A DNA stretch of 64,000 bases from Porites lobata (Eukaryota; Cnidaria; Anthozoa; Scleractinia; Poritidae). Where the stretch lies: assembly GCA_942486035.1 (NCBI GenBank), contig CALNXK010000185.1, positions 206,001-270,000 on the forward strand. Direction: 5' to 3'. Below, piece after piece: positions 11,871-22,840 of the stretch. The notes under the pieces were generated by a model. The model made no database searches. It had not been told where the DNA came from and was given only the letters and a program-made list of their open reading frames with translations. Position numbers and translations under genes: made by a program. Each line of letters starts with the position of its first letter. Position 1 is the first letter of the stretch.

Positions 11871-12155
11871 TGGGGGGAGACTCTAAGTTTTTCCAATGTT
11901 CCCTATGATTCACATCCCATTTACTTCCATCTACCCCTCTATAAGTACCCTAGGCTGATAATCTCAAATGTTACAATTTTTTTCCTTACAAACTCTTTAA
12001 TTCTTTCATCGTGGCTATTAACGTTAATATTGTTTGACGATGTCGATATTGATTTTAGCGGAGCTCTCGCGCGCGAAGCGCCCAGCGGAGCACCATGGGT
12101 AAGAGAATGTGGTAAACTAGCTATCCAAGAAAATTTGATAATCACGTGACCGTAC

Positions 12156-12192
12156 ACCGAGCGAGCGAGCGAGCGAGCGACCGTCCGTCCGC
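12156..12192. repeat. GAGC / CCGT tandem repeat in a possible promoter-like repeat
   Basis: (GAGC)n followed by CCGTCCGTCCGC, just downstream of ATCACGTGACCGTAC. The CACGTGA...CGTACG context is shared with the 5' ends of the 2.2 kb elements (7018, 9232), so this may be another remnant of a related element. Confidence 0.6.
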
Positions 12193-12219
12193 ACCACAGG
12201 CATACCAATGTAAAATAAC

Positions 12220-13010
12220 TCAATCAACAGGTATGGCAACCCAAATGAGGCTCAAGGTTTTATTTAGAAGAAAAAACAACAACAAAGTCGTGTCTTTTTC
12301 GGCGTTATTTTTTATGTTTACATTAACGTGGAGAACAGAGAAAGAGAGAGAGCGAGTTATTGAAAACAAAGGCGACGAATTTCTAAGGAAGAAAAATATG
12401 GAAATTCAAAGCGGCGGTGAGAAAATGAGAAATTCTAGCGCCTAGCAAAGTGAAAATCAGCGGCAATGAAAAATATAAGTGAACATAAACACAGGAGATT
12501 AAATATTGGGTAAGCACATACGACAATTCCTCCATGAAAATAACTTCAACTTCAACTTTAACTTCAACTTTATTCATTCACTTTCAATTTAGAAAAGAAA
12601 AAAAGAACTATTTTACAAACAGTACCAGCTGTCGCAAAATAAAAACTATAGTATGTATTAAGCTAATTTAATTGCAATATGATTTACACAGAGAATATAA
12701 ATTTAGTTGTGTTCCTAAGGTAGTTAAATTTAAGTTGATGCATGATTTCAGTGATTTCAAGATTGTCATCAGATTTAGATAAAATTTCAAAGAGCTTATT
12801 ACTTCGGCGGAGCGCGAAGTAAAGGATTCGCGACGCTCAGGAATGTATCAAAGTTACAATTTTTTGACAAGATTGGGCATGCAAAGTCTGTAGGTTTTCG
12901 GTTTTATTCGGCTATTTGACGAAGTGAGAGCCGAATTAGTTCGAGATATCTCGAGATCACTTCGATTTCTTTGATTTATTCTTTAACTTTTTCGAGGAAG
13001 AAAGAATTAT
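12220..13010. other. Non-coding stretch with short ACTTCA tandem repeat
   Basis: No supported gene. A short CTTCAA/CTTTAA tandem lies at 12543-12575. Two related segments around 12880-13000 and 13160-13290 (GCAAGATTGGGC, TTTCGGCTATTT, GAGATCACTTCGA) form a diverged direct duplication flanking the tRNA-like sequence. Confidence 0.5.
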
Positions 13011-13017
13011 TATTTTG

Positions 13018-13112
13018 GCTTCCCCGGGGTTTGAACCGACTCACCTGTGTGACCCGTCAGATCAGAGGAGACTCTAAGTTGAGGGATTAGCCGATTGCGC
13101 TACTGCGACCCA
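13018..13112 (-). repeat. tRNA-like fragment, possibly SINE-derived
   Basis: On the minus strand there is an A-box-like TAGCGCAATCGG and, 53 bases later, a B-box-like GGTTCAAACCC, the spacing and content of a Pol III internal promoter. The T-stem is imperfect and no acceptor stem closes, so it is a degraded tRNA or tRNA-derived repeat and not a working tRNA gene. Confidence 0.45.
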
Positions 13113-13436
13113 AGGTAGTTGGGGATATGAAAAATAGTTATGAAATGATGCACTAGTTTCGGGGCAAGATTGGGCGTGCAAGTTCGCGACTTTTCGGCTT
13201 GTTTCGGCTATTTCACGAAATGAAACCGGACTACTTTGTGATATCTTGAGATCACTTCGAGTTTAGTCTTTAATTTACTCGAGGAATAAATAGAGGATAT
13301 TACGTGGCCGCGCAGAGACACGAAATTTCTCTTCTAGTGGTGAAAAACATTTCACGAGTGAGCCCTCCTTTCGAACTGCTTTATGATGAATTTAAAGTTA
13401 CAAAATGCTGCACAAAGACATTTTGTCTTTGTTGAG

Positions 13437-13983
13437 TGTTACGTAGTAAAATTGCTTTCATGCGTTGCGTGACTTTCTCGAACGTTCTCTACTTTTTTGG
13501 ATTATTCATGAATAATTAATTAGGGCATGTTTACATTCAGCATGATTCAGCAGATTTGCATCAGTTACAGAAATCATAAAATATGTCGAAAAGCTACTAC
13601 TATTCGCCCGGTTAGTATTTTCTAGAACCTTATGTCAAGCGGTATACAAGTTCCAAGCGAGGTCTTTTGACGAACTAAGTTTTTTTCCCACGAGCGGGAC
13701 TGCTGTGTTTTGTCAAGTGTGACGAAGGTCGGTTTTCAGTTTCTGTGTTTACAAGTTGGCGGAAGCCGTAAGATATCTGAAGTTCAAGTGAGAGTTTGTT
13801 TTTATTGGTAGAGGCTGTTCAGTTGTAGTTAAGTTCAAGTCAAGTTTGTGTTGGCGGATGCTGTGATTTAAAGCTCTGAAAAGGCTATGTTCCTTTGGTA
13901 TTAAACTTCCTTGTGTTAATCCGACATTCCTGCGTGCTGATAGTCAGTGAATAATTATCCTCAAAACATTCGAACTCGTAACA
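13437..13983. mobile_element. Candidate solo LTR
   Basis: A 547-bp stretch bounded by TGTTACG at the left and CGTAACA at the right, the usual TG...CA inverted ends of an LTR. No matching target duplication was found (GTTGAG left, ACCAAT right) and no internal retrovirus-like coding sequence is nearby, so this is tentative. Confidence 0.35.
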
Positions 13984-14151
13984 ACCAATTCCATGCTCAA
14001 CGTAATTGACTCCTTACCCATGCCTTACATATCTTTAATCAGTACATGAGACTGCTATGCTGTTTTTGAAGCCTGATGTGACTAAGAAAAATATAGAATT
14101 CTTTTTTCACTATTTGTTTTGTTAGACTTGTTATTCACCGCCAGTAACCTC

Positions 14152-14190
14152 ATATTTGACTTAGGTCTAAACGTTTAGACCCAAGTCAAA
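14152..14190. repeat. Near-perfect 38-bp hairpin
   Basis: ATTTGACTTAGGTCTAAA and its near-exact reverse complement meet at AACGTT, in the ~200 bp downstream of the LINE 3' end. No function can be assigned. Confidence 0.6.
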
Positions 14191-14350
14191 TTTAGAAGGA
14201 TTTGTATGGAGTCATCAGAGCATAACTGGGCTAATATCTCAGAGACAATTTGTCCCGAAATGCTAGTTTTTGGCAAGTAGGCCTCTTGGATGTTGCGCTT
14301 TTCAGAATATCCTGACAAATCCCATAATTTCACTAATTAACACCTTACTC

Positions 14351-17285
14351 TTACCATATTTTTTTTCTTACTATTCCTCCGAATTTACAATTAATCAGTT
14401 CTTCAACCACGACGCCGAAGTGTACGCTCCGTAGCGTCTTGTTCCTTGTCTTTTTCCGAAAGGTAGATTTTGGTAAGTTTCTCATATCTGAGGGTAAAGA
14501 ATTCCAGATTTTTGGTCCAGCTCTTAGAAAAGAACTACGCATTTTTTCAAGCCTTGACTGTTCGGTATAGAAATCATCATTGAGAGAAGATCGGGTAGGA
14601 TATGAGTGCACCTCAGAAATCCTAGTAAAGGCTCTCTCGATATTTTCAGGTGCAGAATTGTTAGCAACGTCCCACATGATAGTACAAAGACAATCAAAGT
14701 AAATAAAAGATAGGGGAAAGACTTTTGATTTTAAGAAAAATGGTGCAGCATGTTGCTTATAATCCCTAAAGTAAATCAGGCGTAGGGCTCGTTTTTGAAT
14801 TAAGAGTATCTTATTTAAATACGTTCTAGGTGCAGAGCCCCAAGCACAGATGCCATAATAAAGATAGGGGTTGATAAGGGATTGAGAGATATTTAAGAGG
14901 GGACGTAATGGAATACTATGTCTAAGCTTTGCTAGAATTCCCACGGTTCTACTTATCTTTAAACAGATTAGATTAATATGGTTTTTCCAGGAAAGTTCAT
15001 AATCAATCAGAACACCAAGGTATTTGACAAAATCTTTCTTTTCTAAGTTACTCAATGCATTTATAGCTGGATCATAAGCTTTGACGGAGGGATTATATGT
15101 TAAACATTTCTGCCGAGGACGGAAAAGCACGTAATTAGATTTTTTAAAATTAAGGGTTAGCTTATTGGCTAAAAGCCAGTCACTGACTTTACTTAGTTCA
15201 GAATTAACTATCTGTTCAAGATTATGGAGATTCTTGTTTGCATAAATAATGTATCATCGGCAAATAAATAAAACGAAAGATACTTTGAAGAATTTGCAAT
15301 GCCATTCACATACAATAAGAATAAAAGTGGGCCCAGCACAGAGCCCTGTGGAACACCATACAGGGTTGTTTCACTGTTGGAAATATAAGAGCCATTTGAA
15401 GTGGTTTGTTTCCTTTAGGTTAGGTAAGATCGGAACCTATCATTAACAATACCTCTGATGCCATAAAAATCAAGTTTTTGAAGAAGAATATAGTGATCAA
15501 CAGTATCAAAGGCTTTTTTCAGATCTATAAAGAGTCCACAGGTGAATTTACCACTATTCATATTACTCTGAATTGTATTAACAATATCCAGAATTGCATG
15601 TTGAGTATTATGACCACTCCTAAAGCCATATTGGGAGTTAATCAATATATTGTGTTTAATGATAAATTTACTGAGTCTTTGATACATTAGTTTTTCAAAT
15701 ATTCTATTGAATATAGACAAAAGAGAAATAGGCCTATAATTGCTTGCGCAGGACTCATCATCATCTTTATAAACTGGCACAATCTTCGCAAGTTTTAGTT
15801 TGCTGGGATGTTTACCTTGGATGACAAATAAATTGTAAATGTTAGCTGGCTAATAATGTGTTTGCAGCCTTTTAGGATTTTAACAGGACAAGAGAACATG
15901 CCATAAGACTTGTAGAGGGGCAAGGCCTGAATTTGGGCACTGACACCATTGGGAATAATGGGTTCAAAGTTAAAAGAGTTTGGCAAACGGTTGTTAGTGA
16001 GATATTCACTAAATGAGTGCTTAGAAGGTGGTAGTTTGGAAGCAAGGTTATGTCCAACACTAGCAAAATGCTTATTAAGCACATTTGAGATTTCACTAGG
16101 GTCAGTTGAGAGACTACCATCAGGTTTTTTAATAACAGAAATTTGGTTTACTTTCTTCTTGGAGGTAGATATTAGGTTATTAATCCCTTCCCAGGTTGCC
16201 TTCATATTATTAAGATTTAGTTCCAAAAAGGAGTTGTAGTAATTCCTTTTACTTAAACGAGTTAACAGTGATAATTTATTACGATACAATTTGTACTCAT
16301 CCCATAGACCATCGTGGTATAACTTGTTTTTGTTACGTATAGAGGTGAGTAAGCCTTTGGTTATCCAAGGCTTTGCCATCTGCTTAAATTTACGTCTAGA
16401 TACTGTTTTAAAAGGTGCATGCTTATCAACTAGTCTGTTAAGTTTGTTGTAAAAGACATTAAATGCACAGTCAGCATCAGAGTTAGGGGGCCAGGTGATT
16501 AGCTCGAGATCATTGTTGAAATCAGTTTGGTTAAATGATGAAAGATCCCGTTTGCGGATTCTACTATTAGAAATTATCTTAAGGTTGCTAGACAGGAAGC
16601 AAACCTGTGAGTAATGGTCACTGATGTCGGACACAATGTTACCGCTCAGTATAAACTTATCTAGGCTATTAATGAAAATATTATCAGTTAAGGTAGCGGA
16701 GCCACCATAAGACCTTGTGGGTTTATCGATAGTTGGAAGTAGAGATAGACTTTGTAAAGTTTCAAAAAGTTTTTGGCTATAACCGCAGCTCTCAATTTTA
16801 AGGAGATCTATATTGAAGTCACCAAGTAGGATAATTTCATTATTTCGGGCGCAGAGAGTTTCAAGTTTGCTTGACAGATAATCTAGGAAATGATCTGGAC
16901 AATAGTGCTGCCTATAGGCCACTCCACAGATGATATTTTTTCCTTTGCGCATGTTTAATTCACACCACAAGGCTTGAAATGATGATGTAGATTCCTTTTC
17001 TAGAATTCTGTAGGGGATAAGCTCATTTATGTAAAGCCCAACACCTCCAGCTGATAGAGGGGTTGGTACATGTTCAAAATTGTAGCCAGGTAAATTTGGA
17101 TTGAAAAGTAATGGTTTATCCTTAACTATCCTAGTTTCAGATACTCCAATTATACTGAAATGAGTATCAAGCTCATTAAGTAGATGATTCTGGAGGTTTT
17201 CAAGATTTTTGCTAAGACTTCTAATATTATTATGGAAGAAATGGAAGATAGAGAAACGGTTGTCAGGCTGAGCTAGCCTATGTTT
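14351..17285 (-). mobile_element. LINE ORF2, broken: endonuclease and reverse transcriptase (Jockey/CR1-like)
   Basis: Read right to left. 17285-15797 is one open frame with an apurinic endonuclease (VSETRI, GVAYR, LLGDFNIDLL, DNIFINS, SDISDHYSQ) and the linker (AKPWITKGL, NKHFASVG). A frameshift near 15820 moves to the RT frame: KIVPVYKDDDE, NYRPISLLSIFNRIFEKL, FIDLKKAFDTVDH. An in-frame TAA follows SYLT at 15415. Then comes YGVPQGSVLGPLLF and the catalytic YLFADDTLF (about 15360-15260), another frame change, and the thumb/C-terminal part 15130-14351 (YLGVLIDYELSWKNHI, YGICAWGSA, GPKIWNSLPSDMRN). All expected parts are present in order, but at least two frameshifts and one nonsense codon make it inactive. 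Confidence 0.9.
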
Positions 17286-17955
17286 TTATGAGGAGAAAAG
17301 TAGTTACATCTAAGTTGGCTATGAGCACTGCTGCTGACTTTGACGTGTTGATCTGTAGGTACATTCAAATTAAAGAGGTCAAGGTCAAATAAGCTCTTAA
17401 ATTTGTCAAGTTGATTTCTGGACAGAGCGGATGTGAGCAAATTATTAAATTGCTGATGTGCAGAAGCAAGATCTTTCCACCCATAGTGAGGTAGTTCCTT
17501 AAGTAGTAGCTTGTTTTCTCTCTCTACTCTTTTGTCACGTAAGGGCATGAAAAGAAGAATAATTGATAATACATTTACCGTACCTGAGATTGTTTGTCCG
17601 TGCGACGCAGATATTAACATGTCCGTACGATGCAAATATTAGTCCATAAAACATCACTAAATATACATTTCCTTAGCGCAGTTTAAGGCGCTAAGCCAGA
17701 GCTCAACTTCGCTAAATCATCCATAGAATAGAGCTTGAAGATCCGAGACGTATCGGTTTCTCTCATGAGGACAGCTCCATTTTTGGCCCAGCAAAATTTA
17801 AATTTTAATTGTTGTTGACACTTTTTTGATTCGTAGAGTAGCTGTTGCAGCTTTGGCGTTATATGTTCGAAAATTCTTGCTGAGGTTACAAGCACATCAT
17901 CTGGCAAACCAATTTCAGAAGGATTTATCGTGGAGATTCGAACTCTTTGCTGCAT
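17273..17955 (-). mobile_element. LINE ORF1-like region (degraded)
   Basis: Two frames upstream of ORF2 on the same strand: 17955-17683 (MQQRVRISTINPSEIG..., with FKFCWAKNGAVLMRE and ending LAKLSSGLAP) and 17635-17273 (RVERENKLLLKELPHYGWKDL..., ending NYFSPHKNIG). The second overlaps the start of the ORF2 frame by about ten bases. Position and strand make this ORF1 of the same element. The sequence shows no zinc knuckle, so its family is not identified. The 5' UTR probably extends toward 18180. Confidence 0.6.
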
Positions 17956-18200
17956 TATCTCTTGAATGGGTAACCGACGGGTAAATTTGCATATGATGGC
18001 GTTGTGCGAAGACCTCTCGTCTTCACTCCTCGTAGATGTGTAACTAGGAAGTTTGACTTCCGTGTAACTAGGAAGTTTGACGGTTTAGCCGTACAAAACA
18101 GCGTTGTGGTCGTGCAAAACAACAACAAGGGAAAGACAACAAAGCGTGCTAATTAGAAGAAAAAGTGTGCTGCACGTGCAATTTGTTTTTTTGCCAATTA

Positions 18201-18760
18201 GGGAAAGTTCATTTAATATGACAAGGGGGGGCGGGGGGAATGAAGATATTCCAACTCGAAGCTTGAAATTTTAGCAGCCCCCCTCGCTAGCGGTTCAATT
18301 TTTTAGGAGCCCCCTCCTTGGTAGTGGAAAAAATTTCAGAGCCCCCTGCCTCCTCCTTCAATTCCTTTGCTCCCCTGAAAAAAGATCGCTAGACTGTATT
18401 AAATATATTTACCGTTATTGTCTTCAGTGGTTTATACTATGACAAACTTGAGATACAGTTGTGATACAATTTTCTAAAGCATTTTTGGGATGAACAAGAA
18501 TGTAATAATTACTGAGACTACATTTGTTATATCTGTAAACCACGTGATATAGCTGAGTTGCACAGGTCATTAAATTGTTGAGTTGAAAACCATCCGATCT
18601 GTATGATGATGTCATGTGTTGGTTTTGAAGTATACAAATTTTCGAGCCCCCCCCTCCTAGCGCAACAATTTTTTCAGAGCCCCCTCTTCGGGTGTCTAAG
18701 AATTTTCGGAGCCCCCCCTCAATATCTTCATCCCCCTTGTCATATTAAATGAACTTTCCC
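18201..18760. mobile_element. MITE with ~40-bp TIRs and TTA target duplication (PIF/Harbinger-like)
   Basis: The left end GGGAAAGTTCATTTAATATG... is the reverse complement of the right end ...CATATTAAATGAACTTTCCC. Both are flanked by TTA (18198-18200 and 18761-18763). A 3-bp TWA duplication is characteristic of PIF/Harbinger elements. The interior has degenerate repeats around GAGCCCCCTCC and no coding capacity. Confidence 0.85.
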
Positions 18761-18846
18761 TTACATCTATTAATCTTGAAGCCATATTCATTGTCGTCCG
18801 CGTTTAGCATTACACGATTTAATTTTTTTTACACGTATTATTAACC

Positions 18847-18882
18847 AGAGCTTCGCTTTTAGCCCTGGCTAAATCTATATAT
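18847..18882 (+). repeat. Isolated 3' tail of the 2.2 kb element family
   Basis: The hairpin end seen at 9204 and 11451 occurs here alone (GAGCTTCGCTTTTAGCC, then GGCTAAATCTATATATT). The upstream ~80 bp also look like the element's 3' region. It marks a third, almost entirely deleted member of the family and supports placing the true 3' terminus at ...ATATATT. Confidence 0.6.
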
Positions 18883-19714
18883 TAGATTTATCGCCACAGC
18901 AGCAAACAAATAACAACTGGTTATGAAACGTTTAAACACCATCATGACCCAAAGAAAAGAAAACGAGACTACGCAAGGTTTTATGACCAGAAGAAGGTGG
19001 GTTGGTACATTTACATGTAGGCAACTGATACTTGTTTATACCATGGTTAAGTCATCTCTCGATCTGTGATTGGTAAATTTTCGCTTTTTAACTTGTGTAC
19101 GGACCAAGAGATCTTTCTTTCTCCTTCAATCATGAAGCTACAAGTGCGCCTATCTCCGAAAAGCCATCAAAACGTTAACATAGGTTTTGTTTTTCAACTT
19201 AGAGAATCATGTAGTGGGCTTTTATTTGCTTGTTCTGTAACATCGTTTGTTAGGCACCACGTTCTTGTTCCACAAAAAAAAAAGTCATATGATATATATC
19301 TTACTATACCCACGAAGTAACTTCCAATCCTATAAAATACGGATCACATGTTTTTTGTTGTTGTTGTTTTTGTTTTAGTTTCTTTGTTGGCTAATAAGAG
19401 GAACACAGCTTGAGCTCCTTCCTTGAGTATTGCCGTAAAAAAAAAAAAGATTTTCTGTAAAACCTAAAATATTGTTTCTGCTCTTCACATCACCCTTCAC
19501 CAATGCAGTCAAAACTGTCAAGACAGTTTTTTTCACCTTTTCTTCTCGTAGGCGGAAATTTCATTTACATTGAGGAGGAAATATATAATAACCGCGTTTT
19601 TATGCCGTTGAAGTTAAGTCTTCAGTTGTTATTGGATACCCTCCTGACCGGAATTTTCATTCGTTAGACTTGAAATCGTGAAATGCCGTAATTGTGTTCG
19701 TGTTGTCTTTTCAG
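18883..19714. other. Intergenic, one weak exon candidate
   Basis: A possible exon lies at about 18905-18999 (plus): an open frame ending in RDYARFYDQKK before GTGGGT. It might belong upstream of the 19715 exon, but splice phase and homology could not be established. The rest is AT-rich with poly-T/G and poly-A runs. Confidence 0.3.
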
Positions 19715-20460
19715 GTGTCGCGTTTCAGAGAGACAGGGAAACAGGAGTTACAACAGTCAAGTACAACATTGCTAATAAGACTGATCTTGTTATTAATGGG
19801 GCACCGTGCGTGATTCTCAACGTGAACTTGCACTGCAATGTACAAGAAACACCGTGGTGTAACAATCCTGACTTGTGAGGCATGAAACTTTTTATTGCTT
19901 TCATAAAAGCGTCATATAGATGCAATTTATAAAATAAACTGTGTGAACCAGCATTAATTGGAATCACTTATACAATGTACATCCACGTTCGCGCGTTCCA
20001 TCAATTAACTGCCAACTAGTTGTCACTGAAGATATTAGAGAAAAGAAAATCGAAACTGCCAGTATTTTTTTGTGTATCGCTCTTCTTTTGACATCGTAAG
20101 ATGAGAATCACGAGATATGAGTTTCTACACCTCTATAGCATATTAGAGTGCAAGTTAATCAAAAGAACTCTGGGCTGTAATTAACTCGTGAAACTAGTCT
20201 TCAATTATTATATGGCTGAATCCGTAAGCGGGCAAGATTAAACGAATCCTGCGTTCTGATTGGCTAGCCAAGCGGGCGGAGGATTTCTCTCGTTCTTTCC
20301 CGAGAAAATGTTGTCTTTTGGGCCATAAATTATAATAGATCCTTTATTGACCAGGCTTGTTCGATCAAGGTGGCTGTCTATTGGCCTCGACTCGGTCAAT
20401 AAAAACAGAAAGAGGAACTTGGCCAATATACAGCCATCTTGACCTTCTGCTTGGTCAATA
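19530..20460. repeat. Segmental duplication, copy A
   Basis: Matches 22840-24170 in the same orientation. It covers the intron end, the unknown terminal exon, the 3' flank (GTGTGAACCAGCATTAATTG) and the repeat block around ATGGCTGAATCCGTAAGCGG. Copy B carries an extra ~500 bp (23350-23840). Confidence 0.75.
19715..19878 (+). CDS. Terminal exon of an unidentified gene, copy 1
   Basis: A polypyrimidine tract and CAG precede an open frame reading VAFQRDRETGVTTVKYNI, then DLVINGAPCVI, NLHCNV and WCNNPDL before TGA. I do not recognise the family. It is supported as a real exon by a clean acceptor and by a second copy at 23021-23161 that keeps most residues (a few are conservatively changed) while flanking DNA is more diverged. 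Upstream exons were not found. This copy is the better preserved, with the longer C-terminus. Confidence 0.5.
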
Positions 20461-20816
20461 ATGGTTCATTCAATTCCAAGCGTGCCCATCCCGCCCTTCC
20501 CACAGGCATTTGTCATTTTTTGGAAAAGCTGTAAAAGCCCCAAGGTGGAGCAAAAAAAAGTGGGCAAATGCCCTACCCCGGGCCAGCAGTGATATTTTCT
20601 TAAATGTATAGAGTGATTTTACTTCGACCATGAAACGGATTCAATGTTTCCCGCTGTAACAGTTTCTAGATCGTAAAATCACAGTTATTGGATTAATTTG
20701 CTTTACTCTATAAATTTTATGATAGTTGTGTGATTATTACACACTTCAATGTATGTGGGACTAGTTGATGTATCTATTTGTTGAGTCTTTATTTCTTTCA
20801 CGTCAAAATCATTTTG

Positions 20817-21740
20817 CCTAGTCCCTGTACGGCGTCTTTCCAGGCCCTCTCGGTCAATGCATTTCGCTGACGTATCCGAGACGAAAGGCCGGTAGACGCC
20901 TAGACAATCTCGGAGTGTGCATGCGTGAGCATTTTTGCATTTTTAAAAAGTTCCCACGTTCAACTGAAATAATCTATAAATAACTTTGCGCGTGAATATC
21001 CTTCGCTTGAAGCTCGGCACTAACCTGGTTTCTGTTATCAAAGAACAAAAATATAGCTTTGAATCGGAAAGAATACTACTGTATAACGTGCAAGTTATTT
21101 CTCTTTGAGTTCATTTTCAAATGAACCATTAAAATGATATTTCTTTATTGATAAAAAGATTTGAAACAGTAGTTTGTTGACATTCTACCAAATTTAGATC
21201 AACAGCCTGTCCGATTAGTTTGATAACCTTCCAAATCTAAAACTTAAATTACATAAAATATTTCGAAGTGAAATGATAACGAGAAATTTATAATAGCAAG
21301 CGAAAATAGAGAAACGAAAGACAGCTTTTTATATCCAGGAATAAATACAAACTTATTTCTTTAGCTTACCTTCCGATTCTTGATCAAAAAATTTTTTTGC
21401 GACGCTGTTTTGCTTAGCCTACAAATAGTTTTTGAGATAAAAGTTCAAATTAGTTTAATGAGATAAATGAAAAAGAAAGGCCAAAGGACTTTCAACAATG
21501 AAAACGTGCATAGAATAAAAATGCTCGGTTTAACTCTTTATCCTCTGTATTCTCCATGGCTGCTGGACATCTTTCATCAGCGCAGAAAAGTTATTGACAG
21601 CTCGCCCGCTTCCAAAAGCTCCGCCTCAAGTGAGACAACATATCTCACTTCTCCGAGTTTGTCTAGGCCTCAAAAACTTTCTCGGACCACGTGACCCGAA
21701 ATGCATCGGCCGCCCATAATAATGAGGCCTAGGGACTAGG
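20817..21740. mobile_element. 924-bp DNA element with CCTAGTCCCT ends
   Basis: Left end CCTAGTCCCTGTACGG; right end GCCTAGGGACTAGG, giving a 10-bp perfect terminal inverted repeat. Subterminal ATGCATTTCG also occurs inverted near both ends. The paralogous locus (about 38755) lacks the insertion and reads straight through ATCATTAGCAT|TAACTTAGGCC, which confirms insertion after duplication. No transposase is encoded. Confidence 0.7.
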
Positions 21741-21782
21741 TAACTTGGGCCTTTATAAGACGTTTCCAAGAATTCGAGCCAT

Positions 21783-22192
21783 TTTTAATCCAGTAAGTAA
21801 TATAATTACCGGAGTAAGTTCCAAGACTCAGCTTGTATTTGCTTCTCTCGCCTGTTATCGCAAAGTAGCTGTACTTAGCATAAACTGTGTTTCTGTTGAA
21901 GTCCTCGAGATCCACTCGAAGTTTGCTTTTAGTTTTTGTCAGGCGGTGAATTTTGTCCAGTCCGAGCCAAAACTCGCCATTCAGATTTCCGAACCCTTTT
22001 TTGTAGTCGTTCCAGCCGCGGTAGAAATTAACCGAGCCATCCAGTCTCTTCTAGAACACTGTCCACCCCCGACCGGCCGTTGTTTGGTCAGAGTACACGT
22101 CAAAGGCACCAGCACCGTCTGAGTCCATCTTGTAAACTCCACTTGTTCGTTTTCCAGCTTTGTACAGTTCATTAATTGCAGTTCTTATAAAC
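21783..22192 (-). pseudogene. Dead copy of the fibrinogen-related-domain exon
   Basis: Paralogue of the first FReD exon at 38813-39190. Recognisable blocks are GVYKMDSDGAGAFDVY, KRLDGSVNFYRGWNDYKK, FGNLNGEFWLGLDKIHRL and DLEDFNRNTVYAKYSY. Lesions: a 4-base gain at CTGCAATTAATGAA shifts the frame near the exon start, the conserved YCD Cys is Ser, TGGAACA has become TAGAACA (stop after GWTVF), and the last residues are lost. The second FReD exon is absent; part of the following intron is present but inverted (about 20600-20660). It is a duplicated gene piece, not an independent gene. Confidence 0.85.
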
Positions 22193-22840
22193 TGGAAGAC
22201 ATGACATTAGTACTGCATGTTAATTGTACATTTGGCAGGATATGGCTACTTTACAACTTATAAAGTCAACAATAATATCTGCGTTTTATATACTGCATTG
22301 CAAGCATGACACTGTATAAGAACCTGTGTAAGAAATTCAGGCCCGGAATAATGGCGCTAAACACCTACCAAATTTGGCCCAACTGTCTATTGGGCAAAAT
22401 ATTCGTAAGTTAGACCAGTTTTCCGTACTAAGCAGCGTATAAAATATAGACAATATCAATTAATTTTGCAATATTTATTGTTAGTATTCAATTGCATGAT
22501 TTTACTCTTGTACTTTATTAATGAAGAATTTCCTAAATGGCGCAGAGATCCCTCTTAAATACTTATTAAATGAATAGTCTGCAAGTTGGAAACAATTCAT
22601 TCCTTATGTGATACCCGAAAACAACAGAAAAAGGTAATGATTTGAAAACATGCCCAACAATATCTTGGTCCCGCAGAGTGTTGTCGACACTCCCTTTTGA
22701 CTCTTTTCTTGCGCGTAAAACCGGAAAGTTGATATGGTACTTATGGGTCGTGATAATTAATTATTTTCGTTTTGTCTTTTCTTAATTACGAGTACACTTA
22801 GAAAAAGTGCCGACGGAAAGCCTCGTGAACAAGGTTTTCA
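22190..22840. repeat. Duplicated intron upstream of the FReD exon
   Basis: Co-linear with about 39190-40190 (GGATATGGCTACTTTACAAC, CAGGCCCGGAATAATGGC, GAGTACACTTAGAAAAAGTG). With the exon copy it defines a ~2 kb segmental duplication of the 3' part of the lectin gene. Confidence 0.75.

Noticed and set aside
13018..13112. Functional tRNA gene
   Set aside because: A and B boxes are present but the T-stem is mismatched and no acceptor stem closes.
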